A stretch of DNA of 17,922 nt from Candidatus Rifleibacteriota bacterium (GTDB lineage Bacteria > Riflebacteria > Ozemobacteria > Ozemobacterales > Ozemobacteraceae), in the NCBI GenBank assembly GCA_022704885.1, contig JAKJFO010000072.1, positions 1 through 17,922 of the forward strand, read 5' to 3'. The position numbers and the translations under genes are program-made. This document shows positions 6,823-14,366 of the stretch, one piece after another. The notes beneath the pieces are model-generated. The model did not search any database, was not told the origin of the DNA, and saw only the letters and a list, made by a program, of their open reading frames with translations. The first letter of the stretch is position 1. Every line of letters begins with the position of its first letter.

Positions 6823-7998
6823 TCAGCCGAAATGCGCGCGGTGCTTCTGGGCGATGGTTTCGGCCAGAGCATCAAGTGCCGCAAAGTCAGCCTCTTTCGG
6901 GTAGCCTTTGCACAGAGTAGTCCCGAGAACATCGACTTTGAGGTTCGGTATCAGGCCAGAAATCTGTTCGACCGCTTTGGTTCCCCAGCCGTATGAGCCG
7001 ATTATTGCCGCGTATTTAAGCTTTGGCTTGAGGGCGTTGGCCAGATGCGTGGCGGAAAATACGGTCGGATGCGGGCCGACATGCACAGTCGGCGTGCCGA
7101 TGACAATCGTCAGCGCACTGACCAGCGACATCGCCAGTTTCCCGATATCGGTAGTCGACAGTTCGAACTTCTGCACTTCGATACCGCGTTTCACCAGCGC
7201 GGTGAGCAGAAAATCAGCCATGACTTCGGTGCTGCCGTGCATGCTGATGTAAGGCAGCACGACAAGGTTGTCGTAGCGGTCAGAAACCCAGTCTTCGTAG
7301 TCTCTGATTATCCAGTCGGGCTGGTCGTAAACCGGGCCGTGGCTGGGCGCCACCATGGCGATGTCGAGTGTTTTGATCTTTTCGATATTCTTCTTCACGA
7401 AGGTGCGGAAAGGCATCATGATCTCGGCGAAATAGCGTTTGGCGGCTTCGGCGACAAATGGATCATTGCCGGCGAGAAGGCGTGTCGTTGCAATATGAGA
7501 GCCAAGAAAATCACAGCTGAAGAGAAGTTTGTCTTCAGGCAGGTAGGTAACCATGGTTTCCGGCCAGTGAACCCAGGGAGTCATGTAGAATTTAAGGTTA
7601 CAGTCGCCGAGTGACAGAGTTTCTTCATCGGCAACCGTTTTGATGCGTGCCGGGTCAATGAGCAGATGGTCAATCAGCAGGCTTTTGGCTTTTTCAGAGC
7701 AGAGCAGTGTACACTCGGGATATTTTTCGAGCAGAACCGGAATCGCGCCGGAATGATCCTGTTCAGTGTGCTGCGAGACAATGTAGTCGATGCGCTCGAC
7801 GCCCTTGAGCTGGTGCAGAAGAATGCTCTGCATCGCCGGATCGACGGCATCGATCAGAACGGTTTTTTCGCTGCCCTTGATCAGATAAGCATTGTAGCTG
7901 GTTCCATCAGGCAAGGGTATCAGCGTGTCAAAAAGGCGCCGGTTCCAGTCGACGGCTCCCATCCATTGAACTCTATCGGTAAGCTTTCGAGGTTCCAT
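6823..7998 (-). CDS. fprA: A-type flavoprotein (flavodiiron protein), O2/NO reductase
   Basis: Cytoplasmic flavodiiron protein that reduces O2 to water and/or NO to N2O in anaerobes. 391 residues from the ATG at 7998, preferred over a start 51 bp upstream because AGGAG lies just before it and the protein then begins at the usual point. The N-terminal beta-lactamase-like domain (to about residue 240) keeps every diiron ligand: H77, E79 and D81 (HTEQDH), H144 (VHWPET), D163 (SCDFLGSH) and H220 (APSHGPVY). The C-terminal flavodoxin domain (245-391) has the FMN phosphate loop SMHGSTE. It ends without a fused rubredoxin, so electrons must come from a separate carrier, most simply the ferredoxin encoded 105 bp upstream in the same orientation. 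A strong terminator follows. Confidence 0.95.
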   Translation of the reverse strand: MEPRKLTDRVQWMGAVDWNRRLFDTLIPLPDGTSYNAYLIKGSEKTVLIDAVDPAMQSILLHQLKGVERIDYIVSQHTEQDHSGAIPVLLEKYPECTLLCSEKAKSLLIDHLLIDPARIKTVADEETLSLGDCNLKFYMTPWVHWPETMVTYLPEDKLLFSCDFLGSHIATTRLLAGNDPFVAEAAKRYFAEIMMPFRTFVKKNIEKIKTLDIAMVAPSHGPVYDQPDWIIRDYEDWVSDRYDNLVVLPYISMHGSTEVMADFLLTALVKRGIEVQKFELSTTDIGKLAMSLVSALTIVIGTPTVHVGPHPTVFSATHLANALKPKLKYAAIIGSYGWGTKAVEQISGLIPNLKVDVLGTTLCKGYPKEADFAALDALAETIAQKHRAHFG

Positions 7999-8103
7999 GA
8001 TCTTCTCCTGATTGAAATTTATGGCAGGCTGCGCGCGCCTTTGACTCACGTCATTTTAGCCTGCCGGTACCGCAATTGAAATTTTAACACAAAGACTATC
8101 CTT

Positions 8104-8289
8104 CTATTCAATCGTAATAGCTGTAACCGGGCATTGATCAGCCGCGTTCCGGCAGGTTGCTTCTGCTGCAGTCGGTACCATCGCGACTTTTACAATGGCC
8201 TTATCATCTTCCATCTTGAACACTTCGGGGCAAATTTGCTCGCATAAACCGCATCCGATACAGGTGTCAGCATCAACTTTCGCTTTCAT
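8104..8289 (-). CDS. Single [4Fe-4S] ferredoxin
   Basis: 61-residue electron carrier. C10, C13 and C16 (CIGCGLC) together with C53 (CPVTAI) are the expected ligands of one [4Fe-4S] cluster. C20 and C46 occupy the positions of the disulfide known in Thermotoga and Desulfovibrio monocluster ferredoxins, which replaces the second cluster of clostridial 2x[4Fe-4S] proteins. The acidic composition is typical. AGGAGA precedes the ATG. Its position directly upstream of fprA suggests that it supplies electrons to the flavodiiron protein; that pairing is inferred. Confidence 0.94.
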   Translation of the reverse strand: MKAKVDADTCIGCGLCEQICPEVFKMEDDKAIVKVAMVPTAAEATCRNAADQCPVTAITIE

Positions 8290-8370
8290 AGTATCTCCTA
8301 TTTTTACTTCTGCTTTCCAGCGTTTAAAGCTCTCTGTAAATATTGTTTCTCAATGACGCAACATAACCTT

Positions 8371-8439
8371 TTAGTCCACTAACTTGCGTTTGCCCATTCC
8401 GCTGACCGCGAAAGGAACACCCCCTAGTACATTCTTCAT
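8371..8439 (-). CDS. Small ORF (22 codons) at the head of the ferredoxin-FprA operon
   Basis: A 22-residue peptide starting MKNVLGGVPFAVSG and ending in a basic, hydrophilic tail (KRK then LVD). It has a good ribosome-binding site (GGAGAAGGA, the AAGGA being six bases before the ATG) and lies about 50 nt downstream of a perfect TATAAT. The region is otherwise non-coding. I do not recognise the peptide. It could be a regulatory leader peptide, a short functional protein or a modified-peptide precursor, but no modifying enzyme is visible in the window. It ends 81 nt before the ferredoxin start with no terminator between. Confidence 0.5.
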   Translation of the reverse strand: MKNVLGGVPFAVSGMGKRKLVD

Positions 8440-8498
8440 GTTGTTCCTTCTCCTGCTCACACAGTTGCCAGTTTGATTTATTAATTATCTCCCAGTAA

Positions 8499-8526
8499 AT
8501 TATATCTTAGATCCACGGACATACAA
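8499..8526 (-). promoter_or_regulatory. Candidate promoter of the small ORF-ferredoxin-fprA operon
   Basis: On the minus strand TATAAT (8499-8504, perfect) is preceded at 16 bp by TTGTAT (8521-8526, weak -35). The predicted start point is near 8492, giving a leader of about 50 nt before the small ORF. The AT-rich bases just downstream contain two near-direct GATAATT copies that could be a regulator site, but no known operator is recognised. With the small ORF this accounts for the 8290-8603 gap. Confidence 0.5.
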
Positions 8527-8603
8527 ATCATAAAAAATAATTTCATACACGCTTAGGCTTTGTATCTCAGCTTTGAGTGCGTAGTTTTTCAATTTCAAAC
8601 AAC

Positions 8604-9488
8604 TCAACCAGCCTGCCAGAACTGCTCTTTGAAGAGGGGGTGACTGTTTATTGCGAAGGGTTGCTCGATGTGAGTTACCAGACCGTGGGTTTCCAGGACA
8701 GACAGCAGGGGATCTGGGTGTAGCTCGATTTGTGGGAAATCGTTTTCCAGCTGTTCTTCGGTGCGGGGCCCGCTTTGCTGCCGCAGGTGAGTTACCAGGC
8801 ATAAGGCGAAGTCGGGGGCCTGCCGGTTAATAAACTGGTGTAAAAACTCTAGAGATTCACGACTTGCGTCTGATTGCAAAATTTTATCTTCATTTAAAAC
8901 TTTCATTTGTTGCGCCTGATTTACCGGGTCACGCCGCGGCAGTCTGCCGTTGCGAAAAATCAGAGCGCGACAGTAATAATTCAACGCCTGGCAGAAAGAA
9001 TCTCTGGCGTCAAATTCCCGTTTGAAATGAAAATGCTTGCGCGCATGATATAGATGATAAAGCGCCGCCGAATAAGCTTCAAGAGCGCGCAGGGATCGAT
9101 CAGGTTCAGAAATGCTGCAGACTTCCGCGACTCTTTTTTCCAGCGTCTGATCATGACAGAACAAAAAACGTCCCGAAGACAAAGCAGTGTGAAACGGACG
9201 TCCGACCAGGCCGTCAATCTTTTTCAGAAACGATACGCGGGTAAAAGACTGAACGTGCACGTTGAACCGGCCATGCTTCAGCATTGTGCATTCAAGATAA
9301 TCCTCGGAATCACCATCTAGAATGAAAAACAAGTCGATGTCGGAATAATCCCAGAAATCACCGTTGACACTGCTGCCAAAAACGAAAAGCGCCAGAGACT
9401 TTTCAACCGCCGAAAAACCCTGCCCGATCTCGGCAAACGCCAATGGCAAATCATCCGGCAACTTATGACAATCTTGTACCCCGGCCAT
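8604..9488 (-). CDS. MNT-type nucleotidyltransferase domain protein
   Basis: 294 residues. The N-terminal 100 residues form a DNA polymerase beta-like nucleotidyltransferase fold with FVFGSSVNGDFWDYSDIDLFFIL: the GSS loop at 38-40 and the metal-binding pair D50/D52. The third strand reads FNVHVQSF (75-82), with histidine where many members have the third acidic residue. Residues 130-190 (ALEAYSAALYHLYHARKHF onward, then SFCQALNYYCRALIFRNG) look like a HEPN-type helical bundle, which often accompanies MNT domains, here in one chain. The C-terminus (about 250-294) could be a small winged-helix-like segment. The start has GAGG five bases upstream. The substrate is unknown; a role in toxin-antitoxin or small-molecule adenylylation can only be inferred from the family. 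Confidence 0.75.
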   Translation of the reverse strand: MAGVQDCHKLPDDLPLAFAEIGQGFSAVEKSLALFVFGSSVNGDFWDYSDIDLFFILDGDSEDYLECTMLKHGRFNVHVQSFTRVSFLKKIDGLVGRPFHTALSSGRFLFCHDQTLEKRVAEVCSISEPDRSLRALEAYSAALYHLYHARKHFHFKREFDARDSFCQALNYYCRALIFRNGRLPRRDPVNQAQQMKVLNEDKILQSDASRESLEFLHQFINRQAPDFALCLVTHLRQQSGPRTEEQLENDFPQIELHPDPLLSVLETHGLVTHIEQPFAINSHPLFKEQFWQAG

Positions 9489-9551
9489 GTTTACCTCACG
9501 CTTTCAATTTTTTGTCAACATTCTGCTCTCACTGCCAGAGAATGCTGGGGC

Positions 9552-10079
9552 TTAGCTCTGTTTCAGGAAATAGACTTTGAACAGTTCGCTCTCGACCTGA
9601 TTTATCCAGTGGTCGAAGCCAAGGCTGACGGCTTTATCGATGAGCGGCGCCGGTATGAACGGCGCAATGACCTCATAAATGCTGCCGGCTGCGATGCCGG
9701 TAAGGTCGGCTATTACCTGATTTACCGGCTGCTCGCCGGCTTCGAGCATCGGCCTGATATCGACCGTTTTGCAGACTTTGCCCGGCTCAAACCAGGCCGG
9801 TTTTTCGACCGAGTAGTGAGTGGCGTCGCCGGTGATGTGCATGGTATCCTGCCCGACCTGTTGGCGCAGAACCTTGATCAGTTCTTCGATTTTGACATTG
9901 CCGACGGTTGCCGCCTGCTGCAATGATGCAATTCTGGCCACGGTTTTTCGCAGAATAGGATTTTTCAATTTTTCAAACGCGGGAACAAAGCCGATCAGAA
10001 CTTCTTCAAGCTGTGGATAAGCTTCAATCAGTTCGAGAACTTTGGTTTTGGGGCTTATGATCAGTTTGTGTTCCGGCAT
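9552..10079 (-). CDS. DUF1858-DUF2249 protein
   Basis: 175 residues from the ATG at 10079, chosen because it follows the stop of the upstream gene by 4 nt (translational coupling); a longer frame would overlap that gene by about 100 bp. Residues 5-70 match DUF1858 (ISPKTKVLELIEAYPQLEEVLIGFVPAFEKL in outline), a small helical domain often found in redox and cluster-binding contexts. Residues 100-172 match DUF2249 (TVDIRPMLEAGEQPVN, GFDHW), a TusA-like fold. The only cysteine is C103, at the edge of the DUF2249 strand, and the TusA CPxP motif is absent, so sulfur transfer is not assured. It is paired with the DUF438/hemerythrin protein, an arrangement seen in nitric-oxide and oxygen response loci. 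Confidence 0.85.
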   Translation of the reverse strand: MPEHKLIISPKTKVLELIEAYPQLEEVLIGFVPAFEKLKNPILRKTVARIASLQQAATVGNVKIEELIKVLRQQVGQDTMHITGDATHYSVEKPAWFEPGKVCKTVDIRPMLEAGEQPVNQVIADLTGIAAGSIYEVIAPFIPAPLIDKAVSLGFDHWINQVESELFKVYFLKQS

Positions 10080-10083
10080 GGCG

Positions 10084-11316
10084 TCACTCTTTATAAGACA
10101 GAATTCTCTGCTCGCCTTCGAGATCGCGATAGGGCTGTACGTTGTGCGATACTTCGAGAGTGCCGAGATATTCACCCTTTTCATTGCGCAGTGCGAAATA
10201 TTCGATGTGAATCATTTTGCCGCCCATGTTGATCCAGAAAGGGGCCCGCGACTTTCTGCCGCTGCGAAAGTCGTCGATGATTTTATCGACGATATGAGCG
10301 CTGGCGGGCGGATGGCAAAGTCGCACATCGCGGTTGAGAATCGCCCGGTTTCGCTGGAAAATGCGCTCTTTGGCCTGGGAAAAGTATTTGACCTTGTCGT
10401 TTCTGTCTACAAAAGTCATATCGACAGGCAGGCTGTTGAGAATGGCCAGCAGCTCTTCGACCGAGAAACTGCCCGACGGCAGCTGAATGTTGCCGCCGCT
10501 CTTATTCATTTCTGCCAGAGTGTCATCCGGTGCCCCTGCCGGTTTCCAGTTTTGCGGCGGGTCGTAGAGGCAGAAACCGATTTCGAGCGACTGCCGGTCA
10601 ATTTCATACCAGTCGTCATCAGAAAGCTTGTCGAGAGACATTGGCAGAAGAATTTCTTCTTCTTTCGTCGTCATATCGACAACCCCGTTTACTGCCGGAA
10701 CCAGCACTATCTCAGCTGAGGCGAGCAGCTCTTCAGCGGTAATTCCATCGGTTTTCAGCAGCTCGATCGCGCCTTTGATCTGGCCTCTGATTTCGTCGTG
10801 CTTGCCCCACATGACCTTCGGCGGGCCTGAAATGCCGAGCTTTTCGAGATATGGAAACAGAAGATATTCTTTTCTGAGATAATGTTTGTCAACATCGTAA
10901 AGATTGTTGAAAAAGCCACGCAGTTTCAAAAGATTCTGATCGAGATTTTTATCGCCGCTGTTTTTAATCTCTTCGAGCAGCTGACGGATACTGACGGCCA
11001 GCTTTTTTAGTTCGCCATTCTCTTTAAGCATGACATCGACCGGGTGCCCGGCCGGAATCTTTCGCGCTTTTGACAGGTCGATGTTGCCATGCAGCACCGC
11101 CGAATGGGCATCGCACAGCTTGAGAATTTCGGCTTCAGCCAGGCCTTCTTTAATCAACTCCTGCTCAACTTCAACAACTTCTTCGTAAGGCACGTTGCTC
11201 AGGCTTTTAAGTAATTCTTCGCGAACGGTTTCCTGCGACTGGCCGTCGTGAAGCTTCAAAATCAGCTCTTTAAGCTTTTTCTTGCGGTTTTCAGAATTGT
11301 TGATCAGCTCGCTCAC
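10084..11316 (-). CDS. DUF438 / hemerythrin / PAS domain sensor protein
   Basis: 410 residues, cytoplasmic. Residues 14-80 match DUF438 (LKELILKLHDGQSQETVREE in outline). Residues 90-230 form a hemerythrin-like four-helix bundle with the likely diiron ligands H91 (GHPVDV), H145 and E150 (KHYLRKE), H173 (WGKHDEI) and E220/E221 (TKEEEILLP). Residues 280-400 are a PAS domain of the kind attached to DUF438 proteins (SLPVDMTFVDRNDKVKYFSQ; NVQPYRDLEG). There is no kinase, DNA-binding or GGDEF output domain, so it probably senses O2, NO or redox state through the diiron site and passes the signal to a partner. The start is GTG at 11316 with GGAGA seven bases upstream. It begins the minus-strand run that ends with fprA. 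Confidence 0.9.
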   Translation of the reverse strand: MSELINNSENRKKKLKELILKLHDGQSQETVREELLKSLSNVPYEEVVEVEQELIKEGLAEAEILKLCDAHSAVLHGNIDLSKARKIPAGHPVDVMLKENGELKKLAVSIRQLLEEIKNSGDKNLDQNLLKLRGFFNNLYDVDKHYLRKEYLLFPYLEKLGISGPPKVMWGKHDEIRGQIKGAIELLKTDGITAEELLASAEIVLVPAVNGVVDMTTKEEEILLPMSLDKLSDDDWYEIDRQSLEIGFCLYDPPQNWKPAGAPDDTLAEMNKSGGNIQLPSGSFSVEELLAILNSLPVDMTFVDRNDKVKYFSQAKERIFQRNRAILNRDVRLCHPPASAHIVDKIIDDFRSGRKSRAPFWINMGGKMIHIEYFALRNEKGEYLGTLEVSHNVQPYRDLEGEQRILSYKE

Positions 11317-11392
11317 TGGTTTTCTCCATTCATTTTCTTTATTTCAGACTTTATCGAAATACTATCATATATTTCATTACAACTGTTTGTAG

Positions 11393-11398
11393 TATGAT
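11393..11398 (+). promoter_or_regulatory. Candidate -10 element immediately before the propeller gene
   Basis: TATGAT (five of six bases of the consensus) ends 6 bp before the ATG at 11405, which would put the transcript start at or next to the start codon. No Shine-Dalgarno sequence and no clear -35 are present. The 88-bp region is shared with the divergent DUF438 gene, for which I could not choose a promoter. Confidence 0.3.
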
Positions 11399-11404
11399 TA
11401 TGCT

Positions 11405-14362
11405 ATGAAGAAATCAGCGATCAGAATTTATTGTGTTGTGATTCTGGCTATGCTCTTTGTCACGTCTGGCCTGCTTGCCGGCCAGACCTGGATGACCTGG
11501 AACATCCGCTCCGGGCTTCCCAGCAATAATCTCAGCTGTCTGGCCATCAACAAAGGCATGATGGCGGTCGGCAGCGATCAGGGGATCGGACTTTACCTCG
11601 AAAATTACACCGGCTGGTTCAGTCTCGCGAACTATCATGAGCAGCTGGCCGGCCTCGCAGTGCGTTCGCTCGATTTCGACGATTACAACACGCTCTGGGC
11701 GGCGACGCCGTCGGGGCTGTTTGCGATAGAGCTCGAGCACTTTCCTGACAGCGCGCCCCGGCTCAGGCGTTACGACCACGAGCACGGCCTCTCGACTATA
11801 GATGTCGAGGTCGTGCAGGTTGTCGATAACAAGATCTACGTTGGCTGCTATGGCGGCTGGCTTTTTTCCGCGTCGATTTCTCCAGGCAGCAGCATTTCGA
11901 GCTTCGTTCCGGTTAACCGGGCGGCTGTCGAAGATCTCAACAAATTTATGTCGGTCGGTATCACCGCGCTGGCAATGGATTATCCTGAGGGCGGCATTTA
12001 TTCGACCAAGGGAAAAGGCCTGCTGCGCGCCGCAGACGGTAGCAATCTGGTTGGCGAGGACGAGCTTTTTTCTGACTGGGTCAATGACTTCTGGTCGTTC
12101 GAAGAGGGCAACGCCAATCGCATTATCGCGGTGACCCAGAATCAGATGAATCTCATTTCGAACAACCGTTCGGTCGGGCGCTGCTCGCTGCCGGCCGAAG
12201 ACTGCTGGATCAGCTGCGTTACCACGGCCCCCGATCAGGAAAGCGATGAATACAAACGCGAGAAGCCCAAAGGCTATCTGCATCTCGAAACTTTTATCGG
12301 CAAGCGAACTTTGATTGCCGGCACGCGTGGTCAGGGCCTGTGGCTGTTCGATGACGGCCGTTGGAGCAATCTCACCATGCGCGACAGCCCGCTGCCATCA
12401 GATAATATCAACAAGGTTTATTATCTGCCCGGCCCGAAAAAGATCGCGATTCTCTCTGATGGCGGTCTTACCATGCTTGGCATCACCGAAGAGACGCAGT
12501 TCGACCTTTTTCAGGTGAGTGGCTCAGACCCTTACTGGGCCAAGTCTTTTTGGCCATTCATGCAGAGCTGGGGGCCATACGTCTACGGCTATCCAACCGA
12601 TAAAGGTTATCCGATCGAGCCGTGCATTGCCTATAACAAAATTTTGCGTGGCAAGGATATCTGGGTTGCGCATTCCCGGGGTATCTCACGTTATGTCTTT
12701 CCTTCGGCGCCGTTTCTCGGCGTGATGCAATACCGCCTTCATCTTGCCGGGAAATTTGAATGCAAAGAAAACGATCCGAGCAAAGATCTGACGATCGAAG
12801 ACAACAGCACTACCGGTGATCACCCGCCGATTCAGGCCGGTGAAGATATCTGGCATCATTACTGTAAAGAGCAGCCCACCGATTACTGCCTGGCTCCGAT
12901 ATCTCAAATATTTGTCTCGCTCGACATGAAGACCATGGTTGGCCCTGATGAGTATGAAGTGATAGTCGCGGACTCTGTTGCTGATATTCCTGCCGCTGCC
13001 GCAGAATATAGAAGGGTCCAGGCGCTCGCAGAGGCTGAACGGGCGGCTGAAAGAGAGTCAGCCGAAGAGCCGGCGGAAGATGAAGACTCAGACGAAGAGG
13101 TGGCAGAAGGCGAAACCGCCGGCACAACAGAGGATGAAGCCGACGAAGATTCGAGTGAAAACACCGGAGAAAGCGAAAATGCAGACTCTGAAGATGATGA
13201 CGCAGGCGGCCCGGCCGATACAGACGAATCTGACCCTGCTGCTGAGGGTGACGAGGCAGATGAAAACATTGAAAATGCTGAAACATGTGCCGCTTCTCCG
13301 GGTCAGGCATCTTCTACTCCGCGTTTGAGGCCGGTGTTCAGTGTTGGTCCGAACAGATATGATGCCAGGGGACATCAGCTGTATTCAGTGGCTTCTCTGA
13401 TGCAGGAATGTCCGTTGCACGCGATTCCATCGGAAAGTGTCAACGATATGGCGATTGACCTGCTTGAGCGTATCTGGGTAGTAATGGATAACAACCGGTT
13501 GGTCTGCCTCGACACTCCCCCCGGTGAAACAGTGCCCGATCCGGCGAACAACAACTGGTTTGAGTTTGCTGATGAAAGGCTGCCATGGCAGAAGTTCGAT
13601 GATCTTCTCTGTATTGAGCGTATCGGTTCGGCCATTTACGTAAGTGCCAAAGACAGCGGTGTCTATTATCTGCCAGATGCGCATACCGCAACGCTCAAAG
13701 ACCTGCGACCGTCTGACTGGCGGCGAATCGAGTTTCCGGCCGACTCTAAAGAATTCGATCAGTTCAAACATGTTGTTGCCATACAATATTGGCAAACAGA
13801 TAAAGGCACCGTCACAGCTCTGCTTTTTGAAAAGTCCATGGCTACCTTCGACGGCAGCAGGCTCACTTTTCATTCCGTTCCCGAACGCACCTATACCTGC
13901 ATGGTGCAGGATCGTGAACATAACCTCTGGGTAGGTTCTCTTCAGGGGCTTTCTTATTTTACTCCGGCTGGCAAATTCAAAGATATTCATGGGCGCATGC
14001 ACGGTTTCGAATCTGAAAGTGTCGTGGGCTTGGCGGCGGCGCCTGACGATGCCAAATACCCTTATACTGTGGCTGTCGCGATCGATGATGCTGCGCGGGG
14101 GGACAGTTCTGCTGTCTACAAATTTTTCAGATCGTCAGACTTGATGCCCATACTTAGGCAAGGATCTGACAGCGCTTATCGTTTGCGAGTCTTAAATGTG
14201 TCGACTGCGTCTTCGAAGATCATGCTCTATGACGGCAAAGAGTGGGAACTCTTGCCCAGATCGGGTGTGCGCTCCATGATGTTCGATCAGGATTTTTTGT
14301 GGTTAGCAACGTCGGCCCGTGTCATGCGCCTCTACATGCCAACCGTCGTGCAGTCTTACTGA
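11405..14362 (+). CDS. Exported beta-propeller protein with an acidic insertion
   Basis: 985 residues. Signal peptide at about 1-25 (VVILAMLFVTSGLLAG). The rest resembles the two-component-regulator propeller (reg_prop) type, with blades carrying signatures such as NTLWAATPSGLFAIE, GTRGQGLWLFDDGRW, LPSDNIN and HNLWVGSLQGLSYF. Blades lie at about 30-450 and 660-985. Between them residues 542-627 are almost wholly acidic and low-complexity (E, D, S, A, G). There is no transmembrane segment after the signal peptide and no kinase or Y_Y_Y output domain, so it is probably a periplasmic or surface propeller and not a hybrid histidine kinase. The start lacks a Shine-Dalgarno sequence, but the signal peptide fits it. 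It is paralogous to the convergent gene at 14367-16730. Function unknown. Confidence 0.85.
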   Translation: MKKSAIRIYCVVILAMLFVTSGLLAGQTWMTWNIRSGLPSNNLSCLAINKGMMAVGSDQGIGLYLENYTGWFSLANYHEQLAGLAVRSLDFDDYNTLWAATPSGLFAIELEHFPDSAPRLRRYDHEHGLSTIDVEVVQVVDNKIYVGCYGGWLFSASISPGSSISSFVPVNRAAVEDLNKFMSVGITALAMDYPEGGIYSTKGKGLLRAADGSNLVGEDELFSDWVNDFWSFEEGNANRIIAVTQNQMNLISNNRSVGRCSLPAEDCWISCVTTAPDQESDEYKREKPKGYLHLETFIGKRTLIAGTRGQGLWLFDDGRWSNLTMRDSPLPSDNINKVYYLPGPKKIAILSDGGLTMLGITEETQFDLFQVSGSDPYWAKSFWPFMQSWGPYVYGYPTDKGYPIEPCIAYNKILRGKDIWVAHSRGISRYVFPSAPFLGVMQYRLHLAGKFECKENDPSKDLTIEDNSTTGDHPPIQAGEDIWHHYCKEQPTDYCLAPISQIFVSLDMKTMVGPDEYEVIVADSVADIPAAAAEYRRVQALAEAERAAERESAEEPAEDEDSDEEVAEGETAGTTEDEADEDSSENTGESENADSEDDDAGGPADTDESDPAAEGDEADENIENAETCAASPGQASSTPRLRPVFSVGPNRYDARGHQLYSVASLMQECPLHAIPSESVNDMAIDLLERIWVVMDNNRLVCLDTPPGETVPDPANNNWFEFADERLPWQKFDDLLCIERIGSAIYVSAKDSGVYYLPDAHTATLKDLRPSDWRRIEFPADSKEFDQFKHVVAIQYWQTDKGTVTALLFEKSMATFDGSRLTFHSVPERTYTCMVQDREHNLWVGSLQGLSYFTPAGKFKDIHGRMHGFESESVVGLAAAPDDAKYPYTVAVAIDDAARGDSSAVYKFFRSSDLMPILRQGSDSAYRLRVLNVSTASSKIMLYDGKEWELLPRSGVRSMMFDQDFLWLATSARVMRLYMPTVVQSY

Positions 14363-14366
14363 CGCT

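Noticed and set aside
8440..8500. Possible Fur/PerR-type operator upstream of the small ORF
   Set aside because: AT-rich GATAATT copies are present, but they do not form a consensus inverted repeat of any known metal or peroxide regulator.
10042..10719. 225-codon plus-strand ORF
   Set aside because: Antisense to the DUF438/hemerythrin and DUF1858 genes, both strongly supported by domain motifs.
11414..12283. 289-codon minus-strand ORF
   Set aside because: Antisense to the propeller gene; long only because of the codon bias of the opposite strand. The product is low in plausible fold features.
12904..13269. Serine/alanine-rich minus-strand ORF
   Set aside because: It is the antisense reading of the acidic linker in the propeller gene; the S-rich composition follows directly from E/D codons on the other strand.
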